64,000 bases of DNA from Bacillota bacterium (lineage in GTDB: Bacteria > Bacillota > Dethiobacteria > DTU022): contig JAWSUE010000006.1 of the NCBI GenBank assembly GCA_033549065.1, positions 62,001 to 126,000 on the forward strand, given 5' to 3'. A program made the translations under genes and the position numbers. Each line of letters starts with the position of its first letter. Position 1 is the first letter of the stretch. Under the pieces are notes generated by a model, which did no database searches, had not been told where the DNA came from, and saw only the letters and a program-made list of their open reading frames with translations. Positions 9,724-18,868 of the stretch are shown in pieces.

Positions 9724-11436
9724 ATGACTAAAAGCACTGTCGAAATAATCCATGAACTATTTTCCGATAACAAACTGGATTCTTTTAATTTGAAGATTTC
9801 CGAGTCAAAGGGTACTGTTTTTCTCGAGGGCAATGTTGATCGCTGGGACCAGGCGGTAATGGCCGGTCACCTGGCCGGATCATTAAGAAGTGTTACGGCA
9901 GTTGTAAATGATCTTATGGCAGCGGACACTGTACCGGAGTTGTTCATTAGAACTGCCGGAGAGGACCGACTGATCGGCCATGCCGATGTAGTGGTTATCG
10001 GCGCAGGAGTAATCGGTTCTGCTATTGCCCGTGAGCTTTCAAAATTTAGCTTAGATATTGTACTTGTAGAAAAAGAATCAGATGTCTGTTGTGGAGCAAG
10101 CAAGGCGAATAATGGTATGGTTCATTCCGGTATCATCCAGGAGCCTGACACCTTGAGAAGCAAATTGAATATACGCGGGAATATGCTTTATGAAAATTTA
10201 TGTCGAGAACTTGCCGTGCCTTTTTACCGCAGCAGCCTGATTACCCTGATCATGAAAGAAGAAGAACTATTTTTGCTTGATCTGGTAAAAGCCCGGGGAG
10301 ATGCGCTGGACATACCGATCGAAATATTGAGTCGTGAAGAAGCTCTTAACCTGGAACCATCTCTTACTCCCGATCTAAAAGGCGCTTTTACTGCACCCTC
10401 CACCGCCATGACCTCACCTTACAAGCTTACAATAGCCTATGCAGAAAATGCTGTAGAAAATGGAGTTAAACTTTTCTTAAATACAGAAGTAACCGGCTTG
10501 AAAGCTGAAAGAGGTAAATTAACCAGGGTTGTAACCAACAGGGGAAGCTTTACAACCCGGCTCTGTATTAATGCAGCCGGCATCTATGCCGACAAAGTAG
10601 CTGAAATGGCTGGAAAGCGCGAATTCACCATCCATCCCAGAAAAGGTGAACTTATACTTTTTGATCAGGTTGATTTCGAAAACCACGCAAAAATCCCTAC
10701 CGGAATTCTTGCCATTGGTCAGGACCCTTATACCAAGGGGGGCGGCTCAATGGTCACAACCGATGGCAACCCAGAATGGGGGCCTACAGCGATAGAAACA
10801 GCCGATCGTGAAGATACCTCAGTAACTTTGGAAGGAATTAACCGTATAATTGACAAATTCAATTCAGTAATACCGGGCTTCAACCCCCAAAAAAGTATTA
10901 TCTCCTTCTTTGCAGGAGTCCGCGCTGCAACATATACGGAAGAATTTCATATTAAGCCATCAGCTTCGATGAAAGGATTAATCAATGTTGCCGGCATACA
11001 ATCTCCGGGGCTCGCTGCTGCTCCCGCCATTGCTGAGATGGTTCTGGAACTGGTTGCCGCGGAAGGATTTGAACTTATTGAAAATAAGTCGTTTAACCCC
11101 GTACGAAAAGGTCAATTACGGTTCAAATCTCTCCCCTTAAGAAAGAAAAAGGAATTAATTACAAGAAATCCGCTCTACGGCCAACTGGTCTGCCGTTGCG
11201 AGCAGGTCACCGAAGGTGAAGTGCTTGACTCCATTCACCGTCCCGTTCCTGCCCTGACACTTGATGCCATCAAGCGTAGAACCCGGATCGGGATGGGTCG
11301 TTGCCAGGGAGGGTTCTGTACTCCGCGTCTTTTACTTTTACTTGCCAGGGAACTTCATCTCCCTCTTGAAGATATCTCCAAAGATGGACCCGGCTCTGAA
11401 TTGCTTCTGCGCCCCACCAAATTAAAGCCTGATTGA
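9724..11436 (+). CDS. FAD oxidoreductase, GlpA-like, with N-terminal BON-like domain and C-terminal [2Fe-2S] domain
   Basis: A 570-residue protein in three parts. Residues 1-68 match the BON pattern (GTVFLEGNVDRWDQAVMAG, then SVTAVVNDL). Residues about 80-450 form a DAO/GlpA-type FAD domain with VVIGAGVIGSAIA and the family segment NNGMVHSGI. Residues about 488-545 form a BFD-like [2Fe-2S] domain (CRCEQVTEGEV ... CQGGFC). Homologues include anaerobic glycerol-3-phosphate dehydrogenase subunit A, but related two-component enzymes act on other 2-hydroxy or amino substrates, so the substrate is open. The partner gene follows after 16 bases. BON domains usually bind membranes or ligands in periplasmic proteins; no signal peptide is seen, which makes the fusion odd. 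Confidence 0.85.
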   Translation: MTKSTVEIIHELFSDNKLDSFNLKISESKGTVFLEGNVDRWDQAVMAGHLAGSLRSVTAVVNDLMAADTVPELFIRTAGEDRLIGHADVVVIGAGVIGSAIARELSKFSLDIVLVEKESDVCCGASKANNGMVHSGIIQEPDTLRSKLNIRGNMLYENLCRELAVPFYRSSLITLIMKEEELFLLDLVKARGDALDIPIEILSREEALNLEPSLTPDLKGAFTAPSTAMTSPYKLTIAYAENAVENGVKLFLNTEVTGLKAERGKLTRVVTNRGSFTTRLCINAAGIYADKVAEMAGKREFTIHPRKGELILFDQVDFENHAKIPTGILAIGQDPYTKGGGSMVTTDGNPEWGPTAIETADREDTSVTLEGINRIIDKFNSVIPGFNPQKSIISFFAGVRAATYTEEFHIKPSASMKGLINVAGIQSPGLAAAPAIAEMVLELVAAEGFELIENKSFNPVRKGQLRFKSLPLRKKKELITRNPLYGQLVCRCEQVTEGEVLDSIHRPVPALTLDAIKRRTRIGMGRCQGGFCTPRLLLLLARELHLPLEDISKDGPGSELLLRPTKLKPD

Positions 11437-11452
11437 CAAAAGGAGTTAATAG

Positions 11453-12706
11453 ATGAACAACTCTCGGGATTATATTGCTGTAATCGGTGGAGGTCCGGCC
11501 GGACTTGCAGCTGCCTTATCTGCTGTCAATGCCGGTTGCAACCGGATCCTGCTTATAGAACGTGATCGCGAACTGGGTGGAATTTTAAACCAGTGCGTTC
11601 ATGATGGTTTCGGGACGCTTGGTTTAGGTAGAAGCCTGACCGGACCTGAATATGCGGCACACTATATTGATGAGGTTATCAAGAAACCTGAAATCGAAAT
11701 AGTCAGTAATACCGCAGTACTCAGCCTCAAAAAAAACCGCCGAATCATTGCTGTTAACCAATCAGGTCTACTTGACATCAAGCCTTCTGCAGTAATCCTC
11801 GCTATGGGCTGCCGGGAGCGCAGCCGTTTTCAGACTGTTATTCCCGGTTTCCGACCAGCCGGAATTTTTACTGCAGGCACAGTCCAGAGACTAATCAATA
11901 TTGAAGGAATGCTTCCCGGCGAAAAGGTTGTTGTTCTTGGCTCGGGAGATATCGGGATGATCATGGCCAGGCGACTGACCCTGGAAGGTGCAGAGGTAAG
12001 GGGTGTGTTTGAAATAGCACCACGTCCCGGAGGATTAACCCGTAACATTGTCCAATGCCTCTATGATTACAACATACCCCTTCACCTCTCTCATACCGTC
12101 ACTTTTATTCACGGCAAAAAAAGAATTGAAGGTGTCACAATCGCTCCTGTTGATCAGAATCTAAATCCATTGTCGGATAAAGAATTTGATGTGGAATGCG
12201 ATACTTTAGTTCTATCCGTTGGTTTAATTCCAGAAAACGAGCTATCCAGGGAAGCAGGTGTAGAACTTGACCCCCTTACGGGAGGCCCCTTTGTTGACCA
12301 ACATATGGCTACCAGTGTACCAGGCATTTATGCCGGTGGCAATGTTGTCCATGTTTACGATCTGGTAGATTATGTTACCGGTTCTGCCGACAAAGCCGGT
12401 TTGGGAGCGGCTGACTATATAAAGAAAAAATTAAAAAAAGGAAGTGCCCGGTTATTACCCGGCTTCAATGTAGCACATGTAATTCCACAATACCTTTCTT
12501 TACCGCTTGAGCAGACATTAGAAATATTCCTGCGAGTTAAAGAACCGGCAGAAAATGTGAAGATTCGTTTGTCCTGTCGGGAACAGTTTATTTTCGAAAA
12601 AAAAGAGCGCATCGTGCGCCCTTCTGAAATGATTAAGGTAAAGATACCTCTTGATTTTATTAACAGCATTCAAAGAAATGATCAAATTACTGTTTCGGTT
12701 GAATGA
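11453..12706 (+). CDS. FAD/NAD(P)-dependent oxidoreductase, GlpB-like partner
   Basis: A 417-residue pyridine-nucleotide-disulfide-type oxidoreductase. Dinucleotide motif 1 (VIGGGPAGLAAALSA) is at residues 9-23, LGGILNQCVHDGFG follows, and the second nucleotide motif (VVVLGSGDIGM) is near residue 160. It probably passes electrons between the GlpA-like subunit and a carrier. The last about 85 residues, after the FAD-closing segment GIYAGGNV, add a domain without cysteines that I do not recognise. The third gene usual in such clusters (a small CxxC protein of the DUF1667 type) is missing; the next gene is convergent and only 6 bases away. Ribosome site AGGAG precedes the ATG. Confidence 0.85.
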   Translation: MNNSRDYIAVIGGGPAGLAAALSAVNAGCNRILLIERDRELGGILNQCVHDGFGTLGLGRSLTGPEYAAHYIDEVIKKPEIEIVSNTAVLSLKKNRRIIAVNQSGLLDIKPSAVILAMGCRERSRFQTVIPGFRPAGIFTAGTVQRLINIEGMLPGEKVVVLGSGDIGMIMARRLTLEGAEVRGVFEIAPRPGGLTRNIVQCLYDYNIPLHLSHTVTFIHGKKRIEGVTIAPVDQNLNPLSDKEFDVECDTLVLSVGLIPENELSREAGVELDPLTGGPFVDQHMATSVPGIYAGGNVVHVYDLVDYVTGSADKAGLGAADYIKKKLKKGSARLLPGFNVAHVIPQYLSLPLEQTLEIFLRVKEPAENVKIRLSCREQFIFEKKERIVRPSEMIKVKIPLDFINSIQRNDQITVSVE

Positions 12707-12712
12707 TCAAGA

Positions 12713-13957
12713 TCAATTCGCCATCTTATGCCAGAATTCGGACGGTTTTAAGTCCGGAGGCACTTTCCTGGCCAGCCATCGGTTGAAGATAGGTGTTATC
12801 GCCGCCAGCGATGTAAGAAAACGTTGTTTAGTTCCGGTAGGTCGGTTATAGGGGCATTTAGCGAGGCAGATCCCGCAGTTGGTCCCTTTGAATGCCCAGA
12901 AAGCACGGCAAACATCATGTTTGAGCGGGTACTGTAGAAGACCGCGATGACTGAAATCCCCAGCCTGCTCGTATTCCATATCACCAAAAGTAATTGCTTT
13001 TACCGGACATGCTCTCGCACAGGCCTTACAGTCAGCGCAAAACCTTTCAATCCCAAATTTAATCGGCCTGTCAACAGTCAACGGCAAGTCTGTCAAGACT
13101 TTTGAAATCCGGCATCTTGTACCCAGGTAAGGATTGATCAATTTGGCGTGCCGTCCCAGTTCCCCAAGCCCTGCATCAATGGCCAGCGGAACATTAAGAG
13201 CTGTACAATTTGCGCTGGGAATGGCGTTGTAACCGAGGCTGCGGATAAACTCAGCTGTATTCATTGCAGTGTATGCAATTTTAGAATAAAGCAAATGGGT
13301 AGTGCCCATCTGGGTTGATGTAGGGGCTGTTCGTATACCGTCATAATCCATTTCCTGCAGTATTACTACAGAGTATTGAATACTTTCAGGAATTACCGCC
13401 ACTTTATTTTCGAGAACCCTGGGGCTTTTAATATCAGCGTATTCAGGGTTCTCATCCGAAAAGACAATCGGATGATTCAGCTTTGTTTCTGGATCATAGT
13501 GCTTGGAGTATACCCAACGCCTGTCCAAACGGCAGATACCAACCACATCCGCTCCAAATTCCAGGGCTACACGCTTAACAATACTGGCAGCATAATTATT
13601 TTCTGCCTTCCAGCGATCTATCCCTTCCGGTAATCCAAGGCCCAGCGGACGCCAGCTGTTTCCCCGCTGATTTAAAACATTTATCGGAAAGTCGCTTCCC
13701 CTGAAAGTCCCTTCAGCGCCACCAAGGAAAGCCCAGTCAAGCAGGGAATAACCTTCTTCGCCAGCCTGTACTCTTTTGGTGCGGTTAACCAGCATCTGGT
13801 TAACGCTGGATTTCGCATATTTTTCGTTCCATTCCGGCTGCCAGATCATATTATATTTTTGATTGAATCGCGAAAATTCTTCAGTTGCTTTATGCAATTC
13901 AGCTGCGGTGCTCTCAACTTCCCTAATACCATAAATACCTTTATAAGCTTTGTTCAC
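12713..13957 (-). CDS. Soluble reductive dehalogenase-like corrinoid/Fe-S protein
   Basis: The protein shows the RdhA core: GLGELGRHAKLINPYLGTR, then ISKVLTDLPL, and the two [4Fe-4S] motifs CADCKACARACP and C-x10-CGICLAKCP. RdhA enzymes use a cobamide to remove halogens. Unlike respiratory RdhA there is no twin-arginine signal, and no rdhB anchor, rdhC, rdhK or rdhT gene is nearby. I chose GTG at 13957 (414 residues) because AAGGAGAG lies 8 bases before it; the open frame extends to 14032 without a ribosome site. It may be a cytosolic dehalogenase or a repurposed cobamide protein; epoxyqueuosine reductase is a distant relative but lacks these RdhA blocks. It is preceded by the rnj terminator, so it probably has its own promoter. 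Confidence 0.82.
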   Translation of the reverse strand: MNKAYKGIYGIREVESTAAELHKATEEFSRFNQKYNMIWQPEWNEKYAKSSVNQMLVNRTKRVQAGEEGYSLLDWAFLGGAEGTFRGSDFPINVLNQRGNSWRPLGLGLPEGIDRWKAENNYAASIVKRVALEFGADVVGICRLDRRWVYSKHYDPETKLNHPIVFSDENPEYADIKSPRVLENKVAVIPESIQYSVVILQEMDYDGIRTAPTSTQMGTTHLLYSKIAYTAMNTAEFIRSLGYNAIPSANCTALNVPLAIDAGLGELGRHAKLINPYLGTRCRISKVLTDLPLTVDRPIKFGIERFCADCKACARACPVKAITFGDMEYEQAGDFSHRGLLQYPLKHDVCRAFWAFKGTNCGICLAKCPYNRPTGTKQRFLTSLAAITPIFNRWLARKVPPDLKPSEFWHKMAN

Positions 13958-14068
13958 AGAAATCTCTCCTTCTGAGCAGTAAATCCCCCATGGTAATAGG
14001 TTTACTGTATACCTGAATAAGACGCCAGTCAATCCCGTTTTTGTCTAAAAAGTTTCCTGGCTTAAAAT

Positions 14069-14105
14069 AAAATAACGGCTGCAGAATCGCTGCAGCCGTT
14101 ATTTT
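14069..14105 (-). terminator. Intrinsic terminator after rnj
   Basis: A perfect 16-bp stem (14069-14084 with 14090-14105) with a 5-base loop, followed on the minus strand by a T-rich run. It lies 12 bases after the rnj stop and separates it from the RdhA-like gene. The A-rich other flank could let it work in both directions. Confidence 0.92.
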
Positions 14106-14117
14106 ATTAATTTATCT

Positions 14118-15815
14118 TTACTTTTTTTCACCGTTCGGTGAAATATCGATAATGATTGGCATAATCATCGGACGCCGCCCGGTATTTTCATAGAAATATG
14201 ACGATGCTGCATCCCTTACTTTTGATTTAATTTTATTCCATTCCGGGAGATCGTTTTTATTTAATTTGTCGATTGTAACTGATAGTTTGGCCTTCGCACC
14301 ATCCAACAGGTCTTCAGATTCCCGAACATAAACAAAACCGCGTGTAATAATTTCCGGTCCGGCAAGAATTTTTTTCTGTACCGGATCTAAAGCCATCACA
14401 ACGATCACAATTCCGTCTTCAGCCAGCATCTGCCGATCACGGATTACAACCTCACCAACATCACCGACACCGAAACCATCTACCAAAACCCTTCCAGAGG
14501 TTACAGACCCGGCCAGGCGACCCTTTCCTTCGGTAAATTCCATCACATTGCCGGGCTTGGCTAGAAAAACATTTTCTTCGGATATCCCCAGTTTCTGGCT
14601 GATTTTTGTACAGTAGACTTGCTGTCTGTATTCACCGTGAACCGGTATTACATATTCAGGTCGCAGTAAATTAAGCATGAGTTTGATCTCTTCTTCACTG
14701 CCGTGACCGGAGACATGCACACCGGATATCGGACGATAAATAACATCTGCCTTGAGCTGAAAAAGGTTATTGACCGTGCGGGCCACCAGTTTCTCATTTC
14801 CAGGAATCGGGTTGGCTGCAATGATTACCGTATCACCCGGTTGGATTTCGACCTGCCGATGTTCCGACTGAGATATCCTGGTCAGGGCTGACATAGGCTC
14901 ACCCTGACTCCCGGTTGTGATCAAAGCCATTTTTTCAGGAGGAATCTCCTTTAGTTTATCGAGATCAACAACAACACCGTCAGGCACTTTCAAATAACCA
15001 AGTTCAGTTGATATCTCAAAAGAGTTTATTATACTGCGGCCAACGATACAGACCTTTCGATCATAACGGACGGCAGCGTCGATAACCTGTTGTATCCGGT
15101 GTATGTTGGACGCAAAAGTAGCCAAAATAATCCTGCTTTGGGATAGGCGGAATATCTCATTTATGCTTTCACCGACTGCCTTCTCGGAAAGTGTATATCC
15201 GGGCCGGTCGGCATTTGTTGAATCGATTAGTGCTGCAAGGACTCCTTTTCGACCCAATTCGGCTAGCTTAAAGTATTCAGTTACTCTGCCATCTACGGGA
15301 GTTTGGTCAAACTTGAAATCACTTGTATAAACGATGATTCCTGCCGGTGTTTCGACAGCAACCCCGACAGAATCGGGTATGCTGTGATTGGTCCGGAAAA
15401 ATTCCAGTTTAAAGTTTTCCGATAAAACAATTCCCTGATCCGGATTGATTTCATTAAAACTTATCTTTTTAACCGGATGTTCTCTCAGTTTTGCTTCCAA
15501 CAGACCAAGAGTTAACCTGGTTCCATATATGGGAGCATCTATCTCTTCAATGATGTATGGTAGCGCTCCTATATGGTCTTCATGCCCGTGAGTAAGTATT
15601 ACACCCAGGATGTTTAGATTTTGTTCATGAATATATGAAATATCCTGTATTACAATATCCACACCGAGCATTGACTCATCAGGAAATTTTAATCCAGCAT
15701 CCATCATGATACATTCCCTGCCGTACTGCAGGAGGAACATATTCTTTCCAATTTCACCGACTCCACCCAGTGGAATCAACTGAACTACATTGTTTTTTTT
15801 CTTTCGTCTTGACAA
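14118..15815 (-). CDS. rnj: Ribonuclease J
   Basis: A metallo-beta-lactamase/beta-CASP RNase with 5'-3' exonuclease and endonuclease activity, central to mRNA decay and rRNA maturation in Gram-positives. It has LIPLGGVGEIGKN at residue 15, the zinc motif THGHEDHIGALPY around residue 75, HGSEEEIKLML in the beta-CASP part and VHGEYRQ near residue 390. At 565 residues it is full length. The start is TTG at 15815, with GGAGG six bases upstream. I cannot tell RnjA from RnjB. Confidence 0.95.
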   Translation of the reverse strand: MSRRKKKNNVVQLIPLGGVGEIGKNMFLLQYGRECIMMDAGLKFPDESMLGVDIVIQDISYIHEQNLNILGVILTHGHEDHIGALPYIIEEIDAPIYGTRLTLGLLEAKLREHPVKKISFNEINPDQGIVLSENFKLEFFRTNHSIPDSVGVAVETPAGIIVYTSDFKFDQTPVDGRVTEYFKLAELGRKGVLAALIDSTNADRPGYTLSEKAVGESINEIFRLSQSRIILATFASNIHRIQQVIDAAVRYDRKVCIVGRSIINSFEISTELGYLKVPDGVVVDLDKLKEIPPEKMALITTGSQGEPMSALTRISQSEHRQVEIQPGDTVIIAANPIPGNEKLVARTVNNLFQLKADVIYRPISGVHVSGHGSEEEIKLMLNLLRPEYVIPVHGEYRQQVYCTKISQKLGISEENVFLAKPGNVMEFTEGKGRLAGSVTSGRVLVDGFGVGDVGEVVIRDRQMLAEDGIVIVVMALDPVQKKILAGPEIITRGFVYVRESEDLLDGAKAKLSVTIDKLNKNDLPEWNKIKSKVRDAASSYFYENTGRRPMIMPIIIDISPNGEKK

Positions 15816-15836
15816 AATAAACCTCCAAATTTTATA

Positions 15837-16295
15837 TCAGTTTCTAATACCTGTATGACCGAAACCCCCATCGCTACGTTCTGTAGATGGTAATTCATCA
15901 GTTTCTTCCAACTCTGCCCGTATTACGGGGCATAGAACTATCTGGGCGATCCGGTCTCCCCTCTTTATGTTAAAGGGGGCTTCACCTAAATTAATTATAA
16001 TTATTTTTATTTCTCCGCGATAATCCGAATCGATGGTTCCCGGAGAATTTAATATACCAATACTATTTTTAACCGCCAACCCACTTCTGGGACGTACCTG
16101 CAGCTCATACCCCATGGGAACAGCAGCAAAAATACCGGTTGGAACCAAAACAGTTCTATTCGGCTCCACCGTTAATACGTTTTCAACTGCTGCATAAAGA
16201 TCCATACCCGAAGAACCATCGGTCATGTAGCAGGGAAGCGGTATATCGAGAGCGTTTTCAGCCCTTTTAATCAATAATTTGACTGCTTTCTGCAA
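15837..16295 (-). CDS. dut: dUTP diphosphatase
   Basis: Trimeric dUTPase that hydrolyses dUTP to dUMP, keeping uracil out of DNA and supplying thymidylate synthesis. All family motifs are visible in 152 residues: GSSGMDLYA (1), RSGLAVK (2), GTIDSDYRGEIK (3), RGDRIAQ (4) and RSDGGFGHTG (5). TTG at 16295 has AAGGAG upstream. It lies 27 bases after pnp and 21 before rnj, probably in one transcript. Confidence 0.96.
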   Translation of the reverse strand: MQKAVKLLIKRAENALDIPLPCYMTDGSSGMDLYAAVENVLTVEPNRTVLVPTGIFAAVPMGYELQVRPRSGLAVKNSIGILNSPGTIDSDYRGEIKIIIINLGEAPFNIKRGDRIAQIVLCPVIRAELEETDELPSTERSDGGFGHTGIRN

Positions 16296-16322
16296 AAGAT
16301 TCTCCTTGCCTGACCGGTCCTG

Positions 16323-18449
16323 TTAATTGCGGCGCGGACGGTTTCTGTTTCCTGATTCGCGTTCCATTCCTTCAGGGCGCGGCAGAAGTGCTTTCCGGGA
16401 TAAATTTATTCTTCCCTTCTCATCAATATCAAGCACTTTAACTTCAATCTCATCGCCAAGTTTGACAACATCTTCAGTTTTATCTACCCGGTGATGATCA
16501 AGGTGCGAAATGTGGAGCAAACCTTCTTTTCCGGGAAGAACTTCAACAAATGCTCCGTACTTTTCAACCCGGGTTACTCTGCCGGTATATATTTCTCCCG
16601 CTTCAACATCTCTCACCAGGGCTTCGATCATCTGCAGAGCCTTCTTACCGTTTTCTGGATCGACAGCAGCTATAAATACTCTACCGTCGGGTTCAATATC
16701 AATATCAACACCTGTCTCCGCGATTATCTTATTGATCATCCGGCCACCAGGTCCGATAACATCCCTGATCTTATCCACTGCAATCTGGAGTTTGAGCATC
16801 CTCGGGGCATTCGGTGAAAGCTCCGGTCTGGGAACTTCAATGGCTTGATTCATAATACTGAGAATATACTTGTACCCTTCGTCGGCCTGCTGGAGAGCTT
16901 TTTCAAGTATTTCTCCCGAAATGCCCTTTATTTTGATATCCATCTGTATAGCAGTGATTCCTTTTTCTGTTCCGGCTACCTTGAAGTCCATATCACCAAG
17001 GAAATCCTCGATACCCTGAATATCAGAAAGAATTACAACATCATCATCTTCCTTAATCAATCCCATGGCAATACCGGCCACCGCTCGCTTTAGCGGTACT
17101 CCCGTGTCCATCATCGATAATGATCCGGAGCAGACACTGGCCATTGACGTCGAACCATTGGATTCCAAGACTTCCGAAACCAGTCGAATCGTATAGGGAA
17201 ACTCATCTTCAGAGGGCACAACCGGTTCAAGGGCCCTTTCAGCAAGCGCACCATGACCGATTTCGCGTCTTCCCGGTCCGCGCATGAATCCCGTTTCACC
17301 TACGCTGTATGGTGGAAAGTTATAGTGATGAATAAATCGTTTAGACTCTTCAATGCCAAGCCCATCCAGCATCTGCATATCGCGCAGCGCAGACAAGGTA
17401 CATATATTGAGCACCTGAGTCTGTCCCCTGGTAAAGATCGCAGAACCATGTGTCCTGGGCAAAAGTGTTGTTTCACAGGTAATCGGTCTGATCTCCTGCG
17501 GGTTTCTGCCGTCTGCTCTCAGCGATTCATGCACGATCATTTTCCGTAGAGTATCTTTAAGGGTATTTTCAAATATTTTACCCAGATCTGATTCGTGTTC
17601 AGGGTACTGCTCAAGATATTCTACCAGGAGTTCCTGCTTAACAGCAGCCAATTTCTCTTCCCTTTCCTGCTTATCGGAAATTTTCAGGGCACTTGCTATC
17701 GATTCCCGGATAATCGGCACTATTTTTCCAGCGATCTCCTGAGGCTCTTCATAGGTGATTACTTCCATTTTGGGCTGTCCGGCATCATTAACCATCTTAT
17801 CCTGAACTGCTACCAGCTCTTTAATAAATTCATGTCCTGCTTCGATGCATTTCAGGACATCTTCTTTGCTTATTTCCTGAGCGCCTGCTTCAACCATCAT
17901 AACCGCTTCTTTTGTCCCGGCCAGCATTAAATGCAAATCGCTCTTTTCAGTTTCTTCCTGGGTCGGGTTAATAACCGGTTTCCCGTCGATAAGCCCTACA
18001 ATTACTGCACCAACCGGTCCGTCAAAAGGAATTTTTGATATGGAAAGCGCTGCCGATGCTCCTATAATTGAAAGTGGTTCGGGCGGGCAGTCCTGATCCA
18101 TGGAGAGAATTGTTGAAACCACATGAACTGAATTTCGAAAACCTTTCGGAAACAAGGGACGGATCGAACGGTCTGTTAACCTGCAGCCCAGTATCGCCCT
18201 TTCGGTTGGGCGTCCTTCACGTTTGATAAAACCACCGGGTATCCGCCCGACAGCATATAACCTTTCTTCATAGTCTACTGTTAGCGGTAAAAAATCTACT
18301 CCTTCGCGTGGTTCATCAGATGCAGTTGCTGTAACCAGAACAACTGTATCCCCGTAGCGAAGTATTACCGCTCCGCTGGCCTGCTTGGCCAGTTTTCCGG
18401 TCTCCATAGTTAATTTTCTGCCATGCATATCCATCTCGTATGAATACAT
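16323..18449 (-). CDS. pnp: Polynucleotide phosphorylase
   Basis: Phosphorolytic 3'-5' exoribonuclease. Two RNase PH domains flank an all-helical domain, followed by a KH domain ([15 protein letters not shown]) and an S1 domain ([20 protein letters not shown]). RNase PH signatures include GYQ-like segments and [13 protein letters not shown] moved the start from 18467 to ATG 18449, because GAGAGGAG lies 8 bases before it and none precedes the earlier codon; this gives 708 residues. The short C-terminal tail is arginine-rich. It follows rpsO as in many bacteria. Confidence 0.97.
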   Translation of the reverse strand: MYSYEMDMHGRKLTMETGKLAKQASGAVILRYGDTVVLVTATASDEPREGVDFLPLTVDYEERLYAVGRIPGGFIKREGRPTERAILGCRLTDRSIRPLFPKGFRNSVHVVSTILSMDQDCPPEPLSIIGASAALSISKIPFDGPVGAVIVGLIDGKPVINPTQEETEKSDLHLMLAGTKEAVMMVEAGAQEISKEDVLKCIEAGHEFIKELVAVQDKMVNDAGQPKMEVITYEEPQEIAGKIVPIIRESIASALKISDKQEREEKLAAVKQELLVEYLEQYPEHESDLGKIFENTLKDTLRKMIVHESLRADGRNPQEIRPITCETTLLPRTHGSAIFTRGQTQVLNICTLSALRDMQMLDGLGIEESKRFIHHYNFPPYSVGETGFMRGPGRREIGHGALAERALEPVVPSEDEFPYTIRLVSEVLESNGSTSMASVCSGSLSMMDTGVPLKRAVAGIAMGLIKEDDDVVILSDIQGIEDFLGDMDFKVAGTEKGITAIQMDIKIKGISGEILEKALQQADEGYKYILSIMNQAIEVPRPELSPNAPRMLKLQIAVDKIRDVIGPGGRMINKIIAETGVDIDIEPDGRVFIAAVDPENGKKALQMIEALVRDVEAGEIYTGRVTRVEKYGAFVEVLPGKEGLLHISHLDHHRVDKTEDVVKLGDEIEVKVLDIDEKGRINLSRKALLPRPEGMERESGNRNRPRRN

Positions 18450-18491
18450 ATCAAAAACTCCTCTCAACTACTGTACTTGTATCAACTGGAA

Positions 18492-18514
18492 ACACGGGGG
18501 CTTAACCCCCGTGT
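18492..18514 (-). other. rpsO-pnp intergenic hairpin
   Basis: A 9-bp perfect stem (ACACGGGGG with CCCCCGTGT) and 5-base loop lie just after rpsO. On the minus strand only three T follow, so it should be a leaky terminator or RNase processing site, as known for rpsO-pnp transcripts in other bacteria. The long T run lies on the plus strand, where no gene needs it. Confidence 0.7.
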
Positions 18515-18521
18515 TTTTTTG

Positions 18522-18788
18522 TTACTTCCTGATTCCAAGTTTCTGAACTACAGCCTGGTAACGTTCCGGAGACTTATCGCGAAGGTAATTTAATAATCCC
18601 CTCCGTCGACCAACCATTTTAAGCAATCCTCGTTGCGAATGAAAATCTTTTTTGTGCATTTTCAGGTGCTCGGTAAGATAATTGATCCGTTCTGTGAGAA
18701 GTGCAATTTGCACCTCCGGAGATCCGGTGTCACCCTCATGCTGTTTGAATTGATCAATAATCTCCTGCTTGCGTTCATGGTCCAACAT
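18522..18788 (-). CDS. rpsO: 30S ribosomal protein uS15
   Basis: S15 binds 16S rRNA early in 30S assembly. At 88 residues it is a standard length, with family segments [17 protein letters not shown] and [21 protein letters not shown] precedes the ATG. It has its own promoter inside the end of ribF and an approximately 80-base leader, then reads into pnp through the hairpin. Confidence 0.98.
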   Translation of the reverse strand: MLDHERKQEIIDQFKQHEGDTGSPEVQIALLTERINYLTEHLKMHKKDFHSQRGLLKMVGRRRGLLNYLRDKSPERYQAVVQKLGIRK

Positions 18789-18868
18789 AAAAAAACCTCC
18801 CTTTTATTAATCGCCGTGTGCCAAGTTGAAGCGTCGGGAAATCGCTTAACCTCGCATACGGTTCAAAC
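18789..18868 (-). promoter_or_regulatory. rpsO 5' leader, possible S15 autoregulatory structure
   Basis: The leader contains a small hairpin (AAGCG with CGCTT) and GC-rich segments before the ribosome site. S15 controls its own mRNA through several unrelated leader folds in different bacteria; whether this is one of them is inference. Confidence 0.3.

Noticed and set aside
12713-13957. Respiratory reductive dehalogenase
   Set aside because: No twin-arginine signal peptide and no rdhB-type membrane anchor gene nearby.
14069-14105. Long palindrome after rnj as an operator or transposon end
   Set aside because: Stem, short loop and T-rich tail right after the stop codon fit an intrinsic terminator well.
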